Assembly (NCBI GenBank): GCA_015064485.1
Contig: SVSD01000012.1
Span: forward strand, 1-47,844
Length of the DNA: 47,844 nucleotides
Direction: 5' to 3'
DNA from: Oscillospiraceae bacterium
GTDB lineage: Bacteria; Bacillota; Clostridia; Oscillospirales; CAG-382
Of this stretch, positions 25,050-33,569 are shown piece by piece (position 1 is the first letter of the stretch; every line of letters begins with the position of its first letter). The translations under genes were made by a program, and so were the position numbers. Under the pieces are notes generated by a model, which worked only from the letters and a program-made list of their open reading frames with translations, searched no databases and was not told the DNA's origin.

Positions 25050-25853
25050 TCATTTACAAAAAAGTTGTTTGGTTTTTTCAAGTGAATTTATAAGACTTTC
25101 TGTGGTATCAAAACTTGCTCTGTATACCTCCAGAATGTAATCGCCGCAATATCCGATCCGAGAAAGCTTATCCTTTACATCAAAAAGGTCAACCTCGCCG
25201 TCAAAAGGAAGACAACATTCCTTTTTCCCGAAATCGTTTATATGTATATGACAAAGATTTTCTCCCATAGCATTTATAATCTCGCCGTAATCCTCATGGG
25301 CACGAAACGCCTGTTTAAGGTCGAAAGTATATTTCAGTCCGGGAACAAGCTTTGAAAGCTTTTTTATATAATCTGCATTTTGAGATCTGTGGTTATTTAC
25401 ATTTTCCTGAGTAAAGGTAAGCCCGAAGTTTTTTGCCGTTTCAATAAGCTCTGAATATGTACCGAAAACCGTTTCGTCATCCGAAAGATCTCTTGAAAAA
25501 GTGGGACTTGCCTTCTCGCCGTGAAAAACAAATATTTTAGCGCCTAAAAACTGCGCCGCATCGAAAAACCTTTTGTAAAGCTCAATACCGTCGCATCTTC
25601 TCAATTTATACTCGGAAAAAAACATAAGGCTCTCAAATGCAGAAGTATAAGGATGGAAAGAAATTATCTCCACACCCCTTGCCTTCATCTCATCACGGTA
25701 TCTTTGAAGGTTGTTTTTATCAAGCTCCGCAAGAGAATTCATAAAAACTTCCGCAATCGGTACTTCAGCTTTCAAAACCTCGCAAAAAGATAAAAATGTG
25801 TCCTGCGGATAATAGCAGGCAGTCGATATTCCGACTCTTGACAAATAATTCAA
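25050..25853 (-). CDS. Sugar phosphate isomerase/epimerase-like TIM-barrel protein
   Basis: A 267-residue protein of the xylose isomerase-like/AP endonuclease 2 family. The metal ligands fit: Glu in FTQENVNNH, Asp and His further on in YTFDLKQA and CHIHINDFG, and a final Glu in YILEVYRA. FHPYTS and FVFHGEK are typical barrel strands. The substrate is unknown and could be a sugar or inositol derivative. The first codon is TTG 25853 with no clear Shine-Dalgarno; a TTG at 25844 has AAAAGAG about 9 bases upstream and may be the real start. It is followed by nrdR in the same operon. Confidence 0.8.
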   Translation of the reverse strand: MNYLSRVGISTACYYPQDTFLSFCEVLKAEVPIAEVFMNSLAELDKNNLQRYRDEMKARGVEIISFHPYTSAFESLMFFSEYKLRRCDGIELYKRFFDAAQFLGAKIFVFHGEKASPTFSRDLSDDETVFGTYSELIETAKNFGLTFTQENVNNHRSQNADYIKKLSKLVPGLKYTFDLKQAFRAHEDYGEIINAMGENLCHIHINDFGKKECCLPFDGEVDLFDVKDKLSRIGYCGDYILEVYRASFDTTESLINSLEKTKQLFCK

Positions 25854-25908
25854 CTCTTTTCGTATATAATCAAATAATTTTCAAATTCAAAGAAAGGACT
25901 TTTTCAAA

Positions 25909-26160
25909 ATGAAAACAATCAAAAAAACCCTTTTCGGTATAGGGGAAATACCTCTTCTTCTCACAAAAGGCTGCCTTGCACTCGTTTATACCGTCGCAGC
26001 GCTTCTTGTTGTTTATTACATAATCCTTGACAGTTACGGGGCTTTTGACGCAATTGAACTGATAAAGCTTCGCAAGTCGATGGAATATTTTTTCGCTTCT
26101 GCTGTTATTTGCCCTGTTTGCGGGCTTTTATCCGATCTTATTTTAAAAAAGCTCTATTAA
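25909..26160 (+). CDS. Small membrane protein, function unknown
   Basis: An 83-residue protein with a basic N-terminus and two hydrophobic segments at about 24-42 (LVYTVAALLVVYYIIL) and 60-77 (FFASAVICPVCGLLSDLIL). Two cysteines in CPVC lie in the second one. AAAGGA stands 10 bases before the ATG and a strong terminator follows, so this is most likely a real, single-gene unit. It diverges from the TIM-barrel gene with only 55 bases between, so the two promoters must lie close together or overlap; I see only weak TATAAT-like matches. I do not recognise the family. Confidence 0.65.
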   Translation: MKTIKKTLFGIGEIPLLLTKGCLALVYTVAALLVVYYIILDSYGAFDAIELIKLRKSMEYFFASAVICPVCGLLSDLILKKLY

Positions 26161-26165
26161 GGATT

Positions 26166-26210
26166 CGGTGCGAAAGGAAAAGCTTTCGCACCGATTCTTT
26201 TTATTTTTTT
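26166..26210 (+). terminator. Terminator of the small membrane protein gene
   Basis: CGGTGCGAAAG pairs with CTTTCGCACCG (26183-26193) around a 6-base loop and is followed by TTCTTTTTATTTTTTT on the plus strand. The hairpin also stands just after the trkH stop on the other strand, where the T tract is poor, so it may help there too. Confidence 0.9.
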
Positions 26211-27646
26211 CTCCAAATGCCCGGAGTAAGCGCAAGAAGCAACGGATAAAGCTCAAGCCTTCCCAAAAGCATAGAAAAGGACAGGACAATTTTTGAAAAT
26301 GCGGAGAAATCCGAAAATCCCGAAACCGGCCCTACCCGACCAAGTCCCGGACCTACATTATTTATTGTCGCAGCAGTTGCGGTAAAGTTTGTTTCGATAT
26401 CAAAATTGTCAATACTGATAAGCAAAAATATAGCCATAAAGCAAAGCATATATATTGCAAAATATACGCATACCCCGTATGCTGTTCTGTCCTCGACCGC
26501 CTTTCCTTCGTGGCGCACAGCGCTTACAGAACGGGGATGTACGAGGTTTCTGAATTCCCTCATAATGGTTTTTATAATAATCATTACTCTGGAAACCTTA
26601 AGTCCGCCGGCAGTCGAACCTGCACATCCTCCTACAAACATAAGAAGGATTATTACAACTTTTGAAAATGCCGGCCAAAGATTAAAATCTACTGTTGAAA
26701 ATCCGGTTGTGGTCATTATTGATGCAACCTGGAAAAACGAATGGCGGATAGCTTCTGAAACAGACGAAAATGAAGGAGCTACATTTAAAACCACCAACAC
26801 GCCTGCAACCGCAAAAATACCAAGATAACCCCAAAGCTCCGTTGATCTTATTGCCGCCTTGGCACGGCGGATAAGAACGAGGTAATAAAGGTTAAAGTTT
26901 ACGCCGAAAACAAGCATATAAACGGTTACTACCCATTGAACATACGGAGAATATCCCGCAAGGCTGTCAGCTTTTATGCCGAAACCGCCGGTACCTGCTG
27001 TTGCAAAAGTATAAACAAGACTTTCAAACAGATTAACACCGCCAAGCAGCAAAAAGAAAATCTGTGAAAGCGTAAGAGCTATATATATAAGATAAAGTAT
27101 TTTTGCCGTATTTTTTATTTTCGGAACTATTTTGTCAACAACCGGGCCGGGCATTTCCGCACGCATAATGTGTATCGAGCGCTCGGAAAGATTCGGGATG
27201 AGAGCCATTACAAAAACAATAACTCCCATACCTCCTATCCAATGAGTAAAGCTCCGCCAGAAAAGCATACTCCTTGAGAGAGCTTCAACATTATCAAGAA
27301 TAGAGGCGCCTGTTGTTGTAAATCCGCTGACAGTTTCAAAAAAGGCATCAACATAAGACGGTATATCTCCGCTTATAACAAAAGGCACCGCTCCTACCGC
27401 AGACATAAGTATCCACGCAAGTGCAACTATTGCAAAGCCTTCTTTTGCATAAATTATACGGTTTTTGCTTTTTAAAAAAGCCGTCGCAAGGGTACCAAGA
27501 AGGAATTCCAGAATAAGAGTTACCGTAAAGGCGAAAACCGACGGAACTTCTCCGTAGATTACCGCAACCATAAGCGGCAAAACCATAAGAACCGCTTCTA
27601 TCTGCAAAATTCTTCCGATGGTATAAAAGACCATTTTATAATTCAT
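26201..27646 (-). CDS. trkH: Trk/Ktr-type potassium uptake channel subunit TrkH
   Basis: This 481-residue membrane protein forms the potassium-conducting pore. Four P-loop repeats can be seen: SGFTTTGAS near residue 106, FATAGTGGFG near 215, MTTTGFSTVDF near 313 and INNVGPGLG near 430. Each has the selectivity-filter glycine, and eight or more membrane helices surround them. AGAGG lies 6 bases before ATG. The gene follows trkA by 15 bases, so channel and regulatory subunit are made together, on the same transcript as guaB. Confidence 0.95.
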   Translation of the reverse strand: MNYKMVFYTIGRILQIEAVLMVLPLMVAVIYGEVPSVFAFTVTLILEFLLGTLATAFLKSKNRIIYAKEGFAIVALAWILMSAVGAVPFVISGDIPSYVDAFFETVSGFTTTGASILDNVEALSRSMLFWRSFTHWIGGMGVIVFVMALIPNLSERSIHIMRAEMPGPVVDKIVPKIKNTAKILYLIYIALTLSQIFFLLLGGVNLFESLVYTFATAGTGGFGIKADSLAGYSPYVQWVVTVYMLVFGVNFNLYYLVLIRRAKAAIRSTELWGYLGIFAVAGVLVVLNVAPSFSSVSEAIRHSFFQVASIMTTTGFSTVDFNLWPAFSKVVIILLMFVGGCAGSTAGGLKVSRVMIIIKTIMREFRNLVHPRSVSAVRHEGKAVEDRTAYGVCVYFAIYMLCFMAIFLLISIDNFDIETNFTATAATINNVGPGLGRVGPVSGFSDFSAFSKIVLSFSMLLGRLELYPLLLALTPGIWRKK

Positions 27647-27661
27647 ACCGAGCCTCTTTTC

Positions 27662-29020
27662 TTAAGCTACGATATCCGCAAGCGTTTGCAGGCGCATTCC
27701 CGAGGCAAAAACAATAACCTTATCGCCCGCCTTTATTACATCGTTACCGGAGGGGATAATCGGAACTCTTCCTCTTATAATACCTGCGATGAGTATATTT
27801 TTCTTCAAAGACATTTCCTTTAAGGGAATATCTATATATTCAAAATCCTGCTGTACCGAAAACTCAAGCGCTTCAACCGAGCCATCCATAAGCTTATAGA
27901 GCGTTTCAACAGAGCTTCCGAGAGAATTCTCGATCGCTCTTGCATAGCGGGTGATAATATCGCCCGTTGTCTTTTTCGGTGAAATAATACAGTCAAGACC
28001 GAGTTTTTCCGCAATCGAATAAAGCTCCGGTCGATTGACTTTTGTTATAACCGTCGGAACTTTTCTTGCAGATGCAAAACAAGAAATGAGAATATTTTGT
28101 TCATCCATTCCCGTAAGCGATACAAATGCGTCAACAGAATCGATACCTTCTTCAAGAAGAAGCTCCTGCTGAGCGCCGTCGCCGCAAATCATCACAACCT
28201 GCGGAAGATCTCTTGAAAATTCACGGCAGCGGGCTTCGTTCTTATCGATAACCGTAACAGAGTTTCCGTTTGCGACAAGAAGCTTTGCAAGATAAAACGC
28301 CGTCGTGCTTGCGCCGAGGATCATAACATTTCTCGCCTGTTTCTGCAAAATTCCGATCTTTTTCAAAAATTTATACATCTGAGTCGGGGCAGCAGTAAGT
28401 CCGAGCTTATCACCGCCACGCAAAACGAATCCGCCCGACGGAATAAACGCCTGATTTTCCCGCTGAACAGCGCAGACAAGAAACTTTTCCTCGTATTTTT
28501 TACGAAGGTCCATAAGCGTCATACCGTCAAAAGTGCTGTCGGGTTTGAGCTTTATTTCTATCATTTCAAAGTTTCTTCCCGAAAAGCTTTCAATATTCAC
28601 GGCGCTGGGAAATTTCAGTATGTCATAAATTTCCTTTGCGGTAATATATTCGGGGTTTACCGAATCGTCAAGCTTCAAGGTCTGCCTTAAAAATCTGAGA
28701 TCCCGGTCATTATATTCAGGAGTTCTTATTCTCGCGATAGCATGGGAACAGCCAAGGCTTTTTGCGAGAAAACAGCTGAGCATATTAAGCTCATCCGAAC
28801 CTGCAAGAGAAACAAAAAGCTCCGCAGAGGAAGCGTCTGCTTCTTTCAATACATCAGGATCGGCGCCGTTTCCGCAAACTCCCATAACATCATATATATT
28901 TGTAAGCTCTTCGATCACCTTGCGGTCTGTATCGATACAAACCACATCATAACCTTCGCTTACAAGCTGTGAAATGACATTTGTGCCTATCTTTCCGCAG
29001 CCCGAAATGATTATTTTCAT
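27662..29020 (-). CDS. trkA: Trk potassium transporter regulatory subunit TrkA
   Basis: TrkA is the cytoplasmic NAD(H)/nucleotide-sensing ring that gates TrkH. The 452-residue protein carries two RCK modules, each with a Rossmann N part and a C part. The first starts IIISGCGKIGTNVI with Asp at the end of strand 2 (VVCIDTD); the second starts VMILGASTTAFYLA with VTVIDKN. TrkA_C domains lie at about 140-220 and 365-450. In Firmicutes, RCK_C domains of related proteins can bind c-di-AMP; whether these do is not visible. The ATG comes 4 bases after the guaB stop, with no clear ribosome binding site, so it probably depends on guaB translation. Confidence 0.95.
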   Translation of the reverse strand: MKIIISGCGKIGTNVISQLVSEGYDVVCIDTDRKVIEELTNIYDVMGVCGNGADPDVLKEADASSAELFVSLAGSDELNMLSCFLAKSLGCSHAIARIRTPEYNDRDLRFLRQTLKLDDSVNPEYITAKEIYDILKFPSAVNIESFSGRNFEMIEIKLKPDSTFDGMTLMDLRKKYEEKFLVCAVQRENQAFIPSGGFVLRGGDKLGLTAAPTQMYKFLKKIGILQKQARNVMILGASTTAFYLAKLLVANGNSVTVIDKNEARCREFSRDLPQVVMICGDGAQQELLLEEGIDSVDAFVSLTGMDEQNILISCFASARKVPTVITKVNRPELYSIAEKLGLDCIISPKKTTGDIITRYARAIENSLGSSVETLYKLMDGSVEALEFSVQQDFEYIDIPLKEMSLKKNILIAGIIRGRVPIIPSGNDVIKAGDKVIVFASGMRLQTLADIVA

Positions 29021-29024
29021 AATT

Positions 29025-30524
29025 TTACTGGTTTACTTTGTCTTTTACAAGAACATCGTGCGCTCCGCCCTCAACAATCGAAACCGCACTTACAAGAGTA
29101 AGTTTTGCTTTCTGCTGAAGCTCGGGGATAGAAAGAGCACCGCAGTTACACATTGTGGAACGAACCTTTGAAAGAGTTACTGCCACATTGTCGTGGAGAT
29201 AACCTGCATAAGGAACATAACAGTCAACGCCTTCAACGAACGAAAGCTTTGCCGCTCCGCCCATATCATATCTCTGCCAGTTTCTTGCACGGGCACTTCC
29301 TTCGCCCCAGTATTCTTTCATATAGCTTCCGTTTACCCAAACTTTGTTTGTCGGGCTTTCTTCAAATCTTGAGAAGTAACGGCCGAGCATACAGAAATCG
29401 CAGCCCATAGCAAGAGCTAAGGTGATATGGTAATCGTGTACAATTCCGCCGTCGGAACAGATCGGAACATATACACCTGTTTCCTTGAAATATTCATCTC
29501 TTGCCTTTGCAACTTCGATAACTGCAGTTGCCTGTCCTCTTCCGATACCCTTTGTTTCGCGGGTAATACAGATAGAGCCGCCGCCGATACCGATCTTTAT
29601 AAAGTCAGCTCCGGCATCTGCAAGGAATCTGAAGCCGTCGGCGTCAACAACATTACCTGCGCCGACCTTTACTGTATCTCCGTACTTTTCGCGGATAAAA
29701 GCAATTGTTCTGCTCTGCCATTCGCTAAAGCCTTCGCTGGAATCGATACAAAGAACATCAGCTCCTGCTTCAACAAGCGCGGGAACTCTTTCTTCGTAGT
29801 CGCGGGTATTGATACCTGCACCGACAACATATCTCTTGTTCTTATCAAGAACTTCAAGGGGATTGCCCTTATGAGAAGCATAGTCCTTGCGGAATACGAA
29901 GGCTACAAGGTTTCCGTTTTTATCTATAATGGGAAGAGAATTGAGCTTGTTGTCCCAGATTATGTCGTTTGCTTCCTTTAAAGTTGTACCTTCGGGAGCT
30001 GTAACGAGCTTTTCAAAGGGAGTCATAAAATCAGCAACTTTTTCGTCTGTTGACATACGGCTTACTCTGTAATCTCTGCCTGTAACGATACCGATAAGCT
30101 TGCCGTGAGCAGTACCGTCTTCAGTTACGGCAACAGTTGAATGTCCGTTCTTTTCCTTAAGTGCAAGAACATCTGCAAGAGTAGCATCGGGACGGAGATT
30201 TGAGTCGGATACAACAAAACCGGCTTTATGGTTTTTAACTCTTCTTACCATTTCCGCCTGGCTTTCGATTGTCTGAGAACCGTAAATAAACGAAACACCG
30301 CCTTCTTTTGCAAGGGCAATTGCGAGTTTATCGTCGGAAACCGACTGCATGATAGCAGAAACAAGCGGTATATTCATCGAAAGGGCGGGTTCTTCGCCCT
30401 TTTTGAATTTTACAAGGGGAGTTTTAAGCGATACATTTGAAGGAATATGTTCAGCGCTCGAATAACCGGGAACAAGAAGATATTCGCTGAATGTGTGGGA
30501 AGGTTCACTGTAGTAAAAAGCCAT
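29025..30524 (-). CDS. guaB: IMP dehydrogenase (protist-like type)
   Basis: GuaB oxidises IMP to XMP, the committed step of GMP synthesis. The 499-residue protein has the TIM barrel with an inserted pair of CBS domains at about 100-220, and the catalytic loop [12 protein letters not shown] with the active Cys. Bacterial enzymes usually read GPGSICTTR here. The flap region has [17 protein letters not shown]. From memory, loop and flap closely resemble the Tritrichomonas foetus enzyme, which is thought to be of bacterial origin; this is knowledge-based and not computed. Start ATG 30524 has AAGGAAG 8 bases upstream; a longer frame to 30566 has none. It leads the guaB-trkA-trkH operon from a consensus promoter. 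No purine riboswitch is visible. Confidence 0.95.
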   Translation of the reverse strand: MAFYYSEPSHTFSEYLLVPGYSSAEHIPSNVSLKTPLVKFKKGEEPALSMNIPLVSAIMQSVSDDKLAIALAKEGGVSFIYGSQTIESQAEMVRRVKNHKAGFVVSDSNLRPDATLADVLALKEKNGHSTVAVTEDGTAHGKLIGIVTGRDYRVSRMSTDEKVADFMTPFEKLVTAPEGTTLKEANDIIWDNKLNSLPIIDKNGNLVAFVFRKDYASHKGNPLEVLDKNKRYVVGAGINTRDYEERVPALVEAGADVLCIDSSEGFSEWQSRTIAFIREKYGDTVKVGAGNVVDADGFRFLADAGADFIKIGIGGGSICITRETKGIGRGQATAVIEVAKARDEYFKETGVYVPICSDGGIVHDYHITLALAMGCDFCMLGRYFSRFEESPTNKVWVNGSYMKEYWGEGSARARNWQRYDMGGAAKLSFVEGVDCYVPYAGYLHDNVAVTLSKVRSTMCNCGALSIPELQQKAKLTLVSAVSIVEGGAHDVLVKDKVNQ

Positions 30525-30579
30525 AATAATTACTTCCTTTCTTATATTTTGATAATAGTATTTCATTATAATTTAAGTA

Positions 30580-30608
30580 ATTATAATACAAAAGTTTGAA
30601 TATGTCAA
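30580..30608 (-). promoter_or_regulatory. Consensus promoter of guaB-trkA-trkH
   Basis: On the minus strand TTGACA (30608-30603), 17 bases, TATAAT (30585-30580), a perfect sigma-A match about 55 bases before the guaB ATG. Confidence 0.88.
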
Positions 30609-30643
30609 CCGATTACGATTTTTTTTTGAAGATTTTTAAGACG

Positions 30644-30660
30644 GCAGAAAAATTTTCTGC
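30644..30660. promoter_or_regulatory. Perfect 17-bp palindrome in the divergent intergenic region
   Basis: GCAGAAAA-A-TTTTCTGC lies between the guaB promoter and the promoter at 30744-30772. No T tract follows on either strand, so it is not a simple terminator; it could be an operator. Confidence 0.35.
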
Positions 30661-30743
30661 AATTTAAAAGTAAAATAAGTGTTAAATGTAAATTATGTTG
30701 TTGTAAATATCGGCTTCTTGAGCTTAAATATCCTTCCTTGTTG

Positions 30744-30772
30744 TTGTTTTGGGCAAAAATATATGTTATAAT
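30744..30772 (+). promoter_or_regulatory. Promoter of the Cthe_2159-like lipoprotein gene
   Basis: TTGTTT (30744-30749), 17 bases, TATAAT (30767-30772) preceded by TGT (extended -10). The AAGGAGG of the gene follows at 30783-30789, so the leader is only about 18 bases. Confidence 0.65.
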
Positions 30773-30796
30773 TTATAAACAAAAAGGAGGCATTTT

Positions 30797-32353
30797 ATGA
30801 AAAAATACTTTTTATTTATTTTAGCTGTTGTTATGAGCCTGTCTGTTTTTTCGGGCTGCGGAAATCAAAAAGAACTCTCCTCTTCCGCCGATATACAGGG
30901 CTCTCATATAAGTTTGTCTGATAATAAGGTTTTGATCGACGGTGCGGATGCAACAAACGATAATACTATGCCTGTTTATGTTGCAAACGATATCGTTTAT
31001 TATGAAGAAGGCCGCGATTTCACCTACGGAGAAGGCGAAAAAAGCGACGAGCACAGTAAAGAAGAAGCCGGCCGCCATCTTGTTGTTCATATAACACAAG
31101 CCGGCAATTATATACTTTCGGGCAGCTTGAAGGAAGGTCAGATAGCAATTGATCTCGGAAAAGATGCAAAAGAAGACCCCAAAGCTGTTGTAAATCTTTA
31201 TCTTAATGGTGTAGATATCACAAGTACAGTCGCTCCCGCCGTTATTTTCTATAATGCTTACGAGCCTTTTTATGATGTGACGGAGGAAACTGCAGCAAAA
31301 GATGTGGATACTTCTTCTGCCGGCGCCAATGTTTTCATCATTGACGGCACTGAAAATAACATCCAAGGCTCTTATGTTGCCCGAATTTACAAACCCGACA
31401 GCGTTCAATTAAGCGAAGACGGCAAATCTGTCGAGGATGCAAAGAAGCTTCACAAATACGACGCGGCCTTCTATTCCAAGGTTACTATGAATATGAACGG
31501 CGGCAAAAACAATACCGGCATTTTAAATATTAAGGCAGAAAACGAAGGCCTTGACAGCGAAATGCATCTGACTGTAAACGGCGGTATTATCAATATCGAG
31601 TCGGGCAACGACGGCATCAACACAAACGAAGACAATATTTCGGTTGCCACAATGAACGGCGGCGTTTTAAACATCCTCGTAAACGGTAAAACGGGCGAGG
31701 GCGACGGTATCGATTCAAACGGATGGTTGGTTATAAACGGCGGTATTCTTACCGCTCAGGCCTGCGGTTTCAGTATGGACAGCGGTATAGATTCGGACAA
31801 AGGAATTCATATAAACGGCGGAACTGTTATCGCTTCGGGAAATATGCTTGACAGAATTTCAGAAAGCAGTGCAAATTATGCGGTCTTTAATTTCAGCAGA
31901 TTTTTGGGGGCAGGCACATACAGCCTCAAAAATTCCGATAATTTTACGGTTTTTCAAAAGGACATCACAAACAGCTTCACAACTTTGATCATCAGCGGAA
32001 CAGATCTTGCCGAAGGAGATTATACACTTTGGTACGGGGACAATCAGCTTGCAGGAAACAAAGGCGAAAACGGCGGTATGTTCGGCGGTGGTATGCGTCC
32101 CGGTTTTTCAACCGGAGAAATACCGAAGGATATGCCTTTTCCCGAAAACGGCGGAAAGCGGCCCGATTTCGGAGAAAATGTACCAAACAGTTTCACTCCC
32201 CCCTCCGAAGATTTTAAAGGAAAAGGTCAAGGCGAAAGAGCCCCCGGCGGTAATTTTGGCGGGAATATGCAAAACCAGCCCTCCGAACTTTCCGAGATCT
32301 TTACTATAAAAAACGGAGAAAATTATTTTAGTTTTATAAGCATAAAAGAATAA
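30797..32353 (+). CDS. Lipoprotein of the Cthe_2159-like carbohydrate-binding family
   Basis: A 518-residue exported lipoprotein: signal peptide MKKYFLFILAVVMSLSVF with lipobox FSGC (Cys 21). The body repeats short beta-helix turns: LYLNGVDITS, LTVNGGIINIESGNDGIN, GVLNILVNGKTGEGDGID, LVINGGILTAQACG and IHINGGTVIASG. This pattern matches the Cthe_2159 family, known as calcium-binding right-handed beta-helices, of which one member binds pectin-like polymers. The C-terminal 110 residues are Gly/Pro/Phe/Asn-rich (GGMFGGGMRPGF) and unlike the helix. AAGGAGG precedes the ATG. Function here could be cell-surface polysaccharide binding. Gene stands alone between its promoter and a terminator. Confidence 0.85.
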   Translation: MKKYFLFILAVVMSLSVFSGCGNQKELSSSADIQGSHISLSDNKVLIDGADATNDNTMPVYVANDIVYYEEGRDFTYGEGEKSDEHSKEEAGRHLVVHITQAGNYILSGSLKEGQIAIDLGKDAKEDPKAVVNLYLNGVDITSTVAPAVIFYNAYEPFYDVTEETAAKDVDTSSAGANVFIIDGTENNIQGSYVARIYKPDSVQLSEDGKSVEDAKKLHKYDAAFYSKVTMNMNGGKNNTGILNIKAENEGLDSEMHLTVNGGIINIESGNDGINTNEDNISVATMNGGVLNILVNGKTGEGDGIDSNGWLVINGGILTAQACGFSMDSGIDSDKGIHINGGTVIASGNMLDRISESSANYAVFNFSRFLGAGTYSLKNSDNFTVFQKDITNSFTTLIISGTDLAEGDYTLWYGDNQLAGNKGENGGMFGGGMRPGFSTGEIPKDMPFPENGGKRPDFGENVPNSFTPPSEDFKGKGQGERAPGGNFGGNMQNQPSELSEIFTIKNGENYFSFISIKE

Positions 32354-32359
32354 AAACAA

Positions 32360-32392
32360 GCCCTTTACTGAATGGTAAAGGGCCCGTTTTTT
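32360..32392 (+). terminator. Terminator of the lipoprotein gene
   Basis: GCCCTTTAC pairs with GTAAAGGGC (32375-32383), loop of 6 bases, followed by CCGTTTTTTG. Confidence 0.88.
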
Positions 32393-32417
32393 GCAACAAT
32401 ATTTTTGCTGTATTTAT

Positions 32418-32446
32418 TTGACAAATCATTTTTTTAGTTATATAAT
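32418..32446 (+). promoter_or_regulatory. Consensus promoter of azlCD
   Basis: TTGACA (32418-32423), 17 bases, TATAAT (32441-32446). The transcript would begin near 32453, so the palindrome at 32478-32496 lies in its leader. Confidence 0.88.
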
Positions 32447-32477
32447 ATAAGATGTATTATAATGAGCAGAATATGGG

Positions 32478-32496
32478 TTTTGCAAAGGTTGCAAAA
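32478..32496 (+). promoter_or_regulatory. Perfect inverted repeat in the azlCD leader
   Basis: TTTTGCAA-AGG-TTGCAAAA is a perfect 8-bp inverted repeat with a 3-base centre, 18 bases before the azlC ATG and just before its CGGAG. It could be a repressor site (road-block) or an RNA hairpin near the ribosome binding site. B. subtilis azl genes are controlled by the Lrp-like AzlB, but no azlB lies here and the motif does not look like a standard Lrp box. Confidence 0.5.
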
Positions 32497-32514
32497 CTAT
32501 ATCGGAGAATATAA

Positions 32515-33237
32515 ATGAATGAATTAAAAAGTTTTAAAAAGGGTATCTTTGACGGTCTTCCCATTTGTCTTGGATATCTTGCCGTTTCGTTTGCCTTCGG
32601 CATTTCGGCGGTCGGACAGGGACTTTCCGTATTTGAAGCCCTTATCATATCTATGACAAATGTCACATCAGCAGGCCAGCTTGCGGCAGTTCCGATAATA
32701 GTTTCGGGCGGAACACTTATTGAGCTTGCCGTAGCCCAGCTTATCATAAATTTAAGATACAGCCTTATGTCGGTTTCTCTTTCCCAGAAGCTTGGAAAAA
32801 GTGTAAAGCTTGCCGACAGATTTCTGATATCGTTTGTAAATACCGACGAGGTTTTTGCAGTCGCCTCCGCTCAAAGAGGAAAAGTCGGCAAAAAATATCT
32901 TTACGGTCTTATTTTGACCCCGTATCTCGGCTGGAGTTTCGGAACTCTTCTCGGCGCAGCCGCAGGAGATATTTTACCCGAAATGATAAGCTCGGCGCTG
33001 GGACTTGCAATATTCGGAATGTTTGTTGCAATTGTGGTTCCCGACGCAAGAAAGAGTAAACCTATCGCCCTTTGTGCCCTTTTTTCGGCGGCACTTTCCT
33101 GTATTTTCAGATATACTCCGAAACTTTCCGATATACCCTCGGGTTTTGTGATAATAATATGTGCAGTAGTTGCAAGTACGGTATTTGCAATCGCTTTCCC
33201 CGTAAAAGGCGAAAATGACAAGGAGGAAGCAAAATGA
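32515..33237 (+). CDS. azlC: Branched-chain amino acid exporter large subunit, AzlC family
   Basis: AzlC with AzlD exports branched-chain amino acids or analogues across the membrane. The 240-residue protein has the family motifs GIFDGLPICLGYLAVSFAFG at the N-terminus, TSAGQLAAV, LIINLRYSLMS and NTDEVFAV. About six membrane helices are visible, ending in VIIICAVVASTVFAIAFP. Size is typical (about 230-250). CGGAG is 7 bases before ATG. The last 4 bases overlap azlD (ATGA), which couples translation. Confidence 0.93.
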   Translation: MNELKSFKKGIFDGLPICLGYLAVSFAFGISAVGQGLSVFEALIISMTNVTSAGQLAAVPIIVSGGTLIELAVAQLIINLRYSLMSVSLSQKLGKSVKLADRFLISFVNTDEVFAVASAQRGKVGKKYLYGLILTPYLGWSFGTLLGAAAGDILPEMISSALGLAIFGMFVAIVVPDARKSKPIALCALFSAALSCIFRYTPKLSDIPSGFVIIICAVVASTVFAIAFPVKGENDKEEAK

Positions 33238-33551
33238 TTTTTTTTGAATTTCTCCCTTATCTTCTCGTTTCGGCGGGGGTTACATATCTTGTCCGTATGC
33301 TCCCGATGGTACTTGTACGGAAAAAGATAGAAAATAAATTTATACTGTCATTTCTTCATTATGTACCCTATTCGGTACTTACTGTTATGACAATTCCCGA
33401 TATATTCTATTCGACCTCCTCCCCCGTTTCCGCATCTGTCGGCTTTGCGGCGGCTTTTGTCCTTGCCTTTTTTGACAAGGGGCTTTTGCGTGTTGCCGCA
33501 ATTTCCTGTGCTGTGGTTTTGGCTGTCGAAGGAATAATGTTTTTACTTTGA
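33234..33551 (+). CDS. azlD: Branched-chain amino acid exporter small subunit, AzlD family
   Basis: A 105-residue membrane protein with about four helices. Typical AzlD features are SAGVTYLVRMLPMVL at the start, FLHYVPYSVLTVMTIPDIFY and VGFAAAFVLAFF. It pairs with AzlC to form the exporter. AAGGAGG lies 7 bases upstream. A Lys/Gly-poor C-terminus ends in a membrane helix. Confidence 0.92.
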   Translation: MIFFEFLPYLLVSAGVTYLVRMLPMVLVRKKIENKFILSFLHYVPYSVLTVMTIPDIFYSTSSPVSASVGFAAAFVLAFFDKGLLRVAAISCAVVLAVEGIMFLL

Positions 33552-33569
33552 TTTAAGAAAGGATTATTT

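Noticed and set aside
30525-30620. Purine riboswitch before guaB
   Set aside because: The leader is about 50 bases, A/T-rich, without the conserved purine aptamer pattern.
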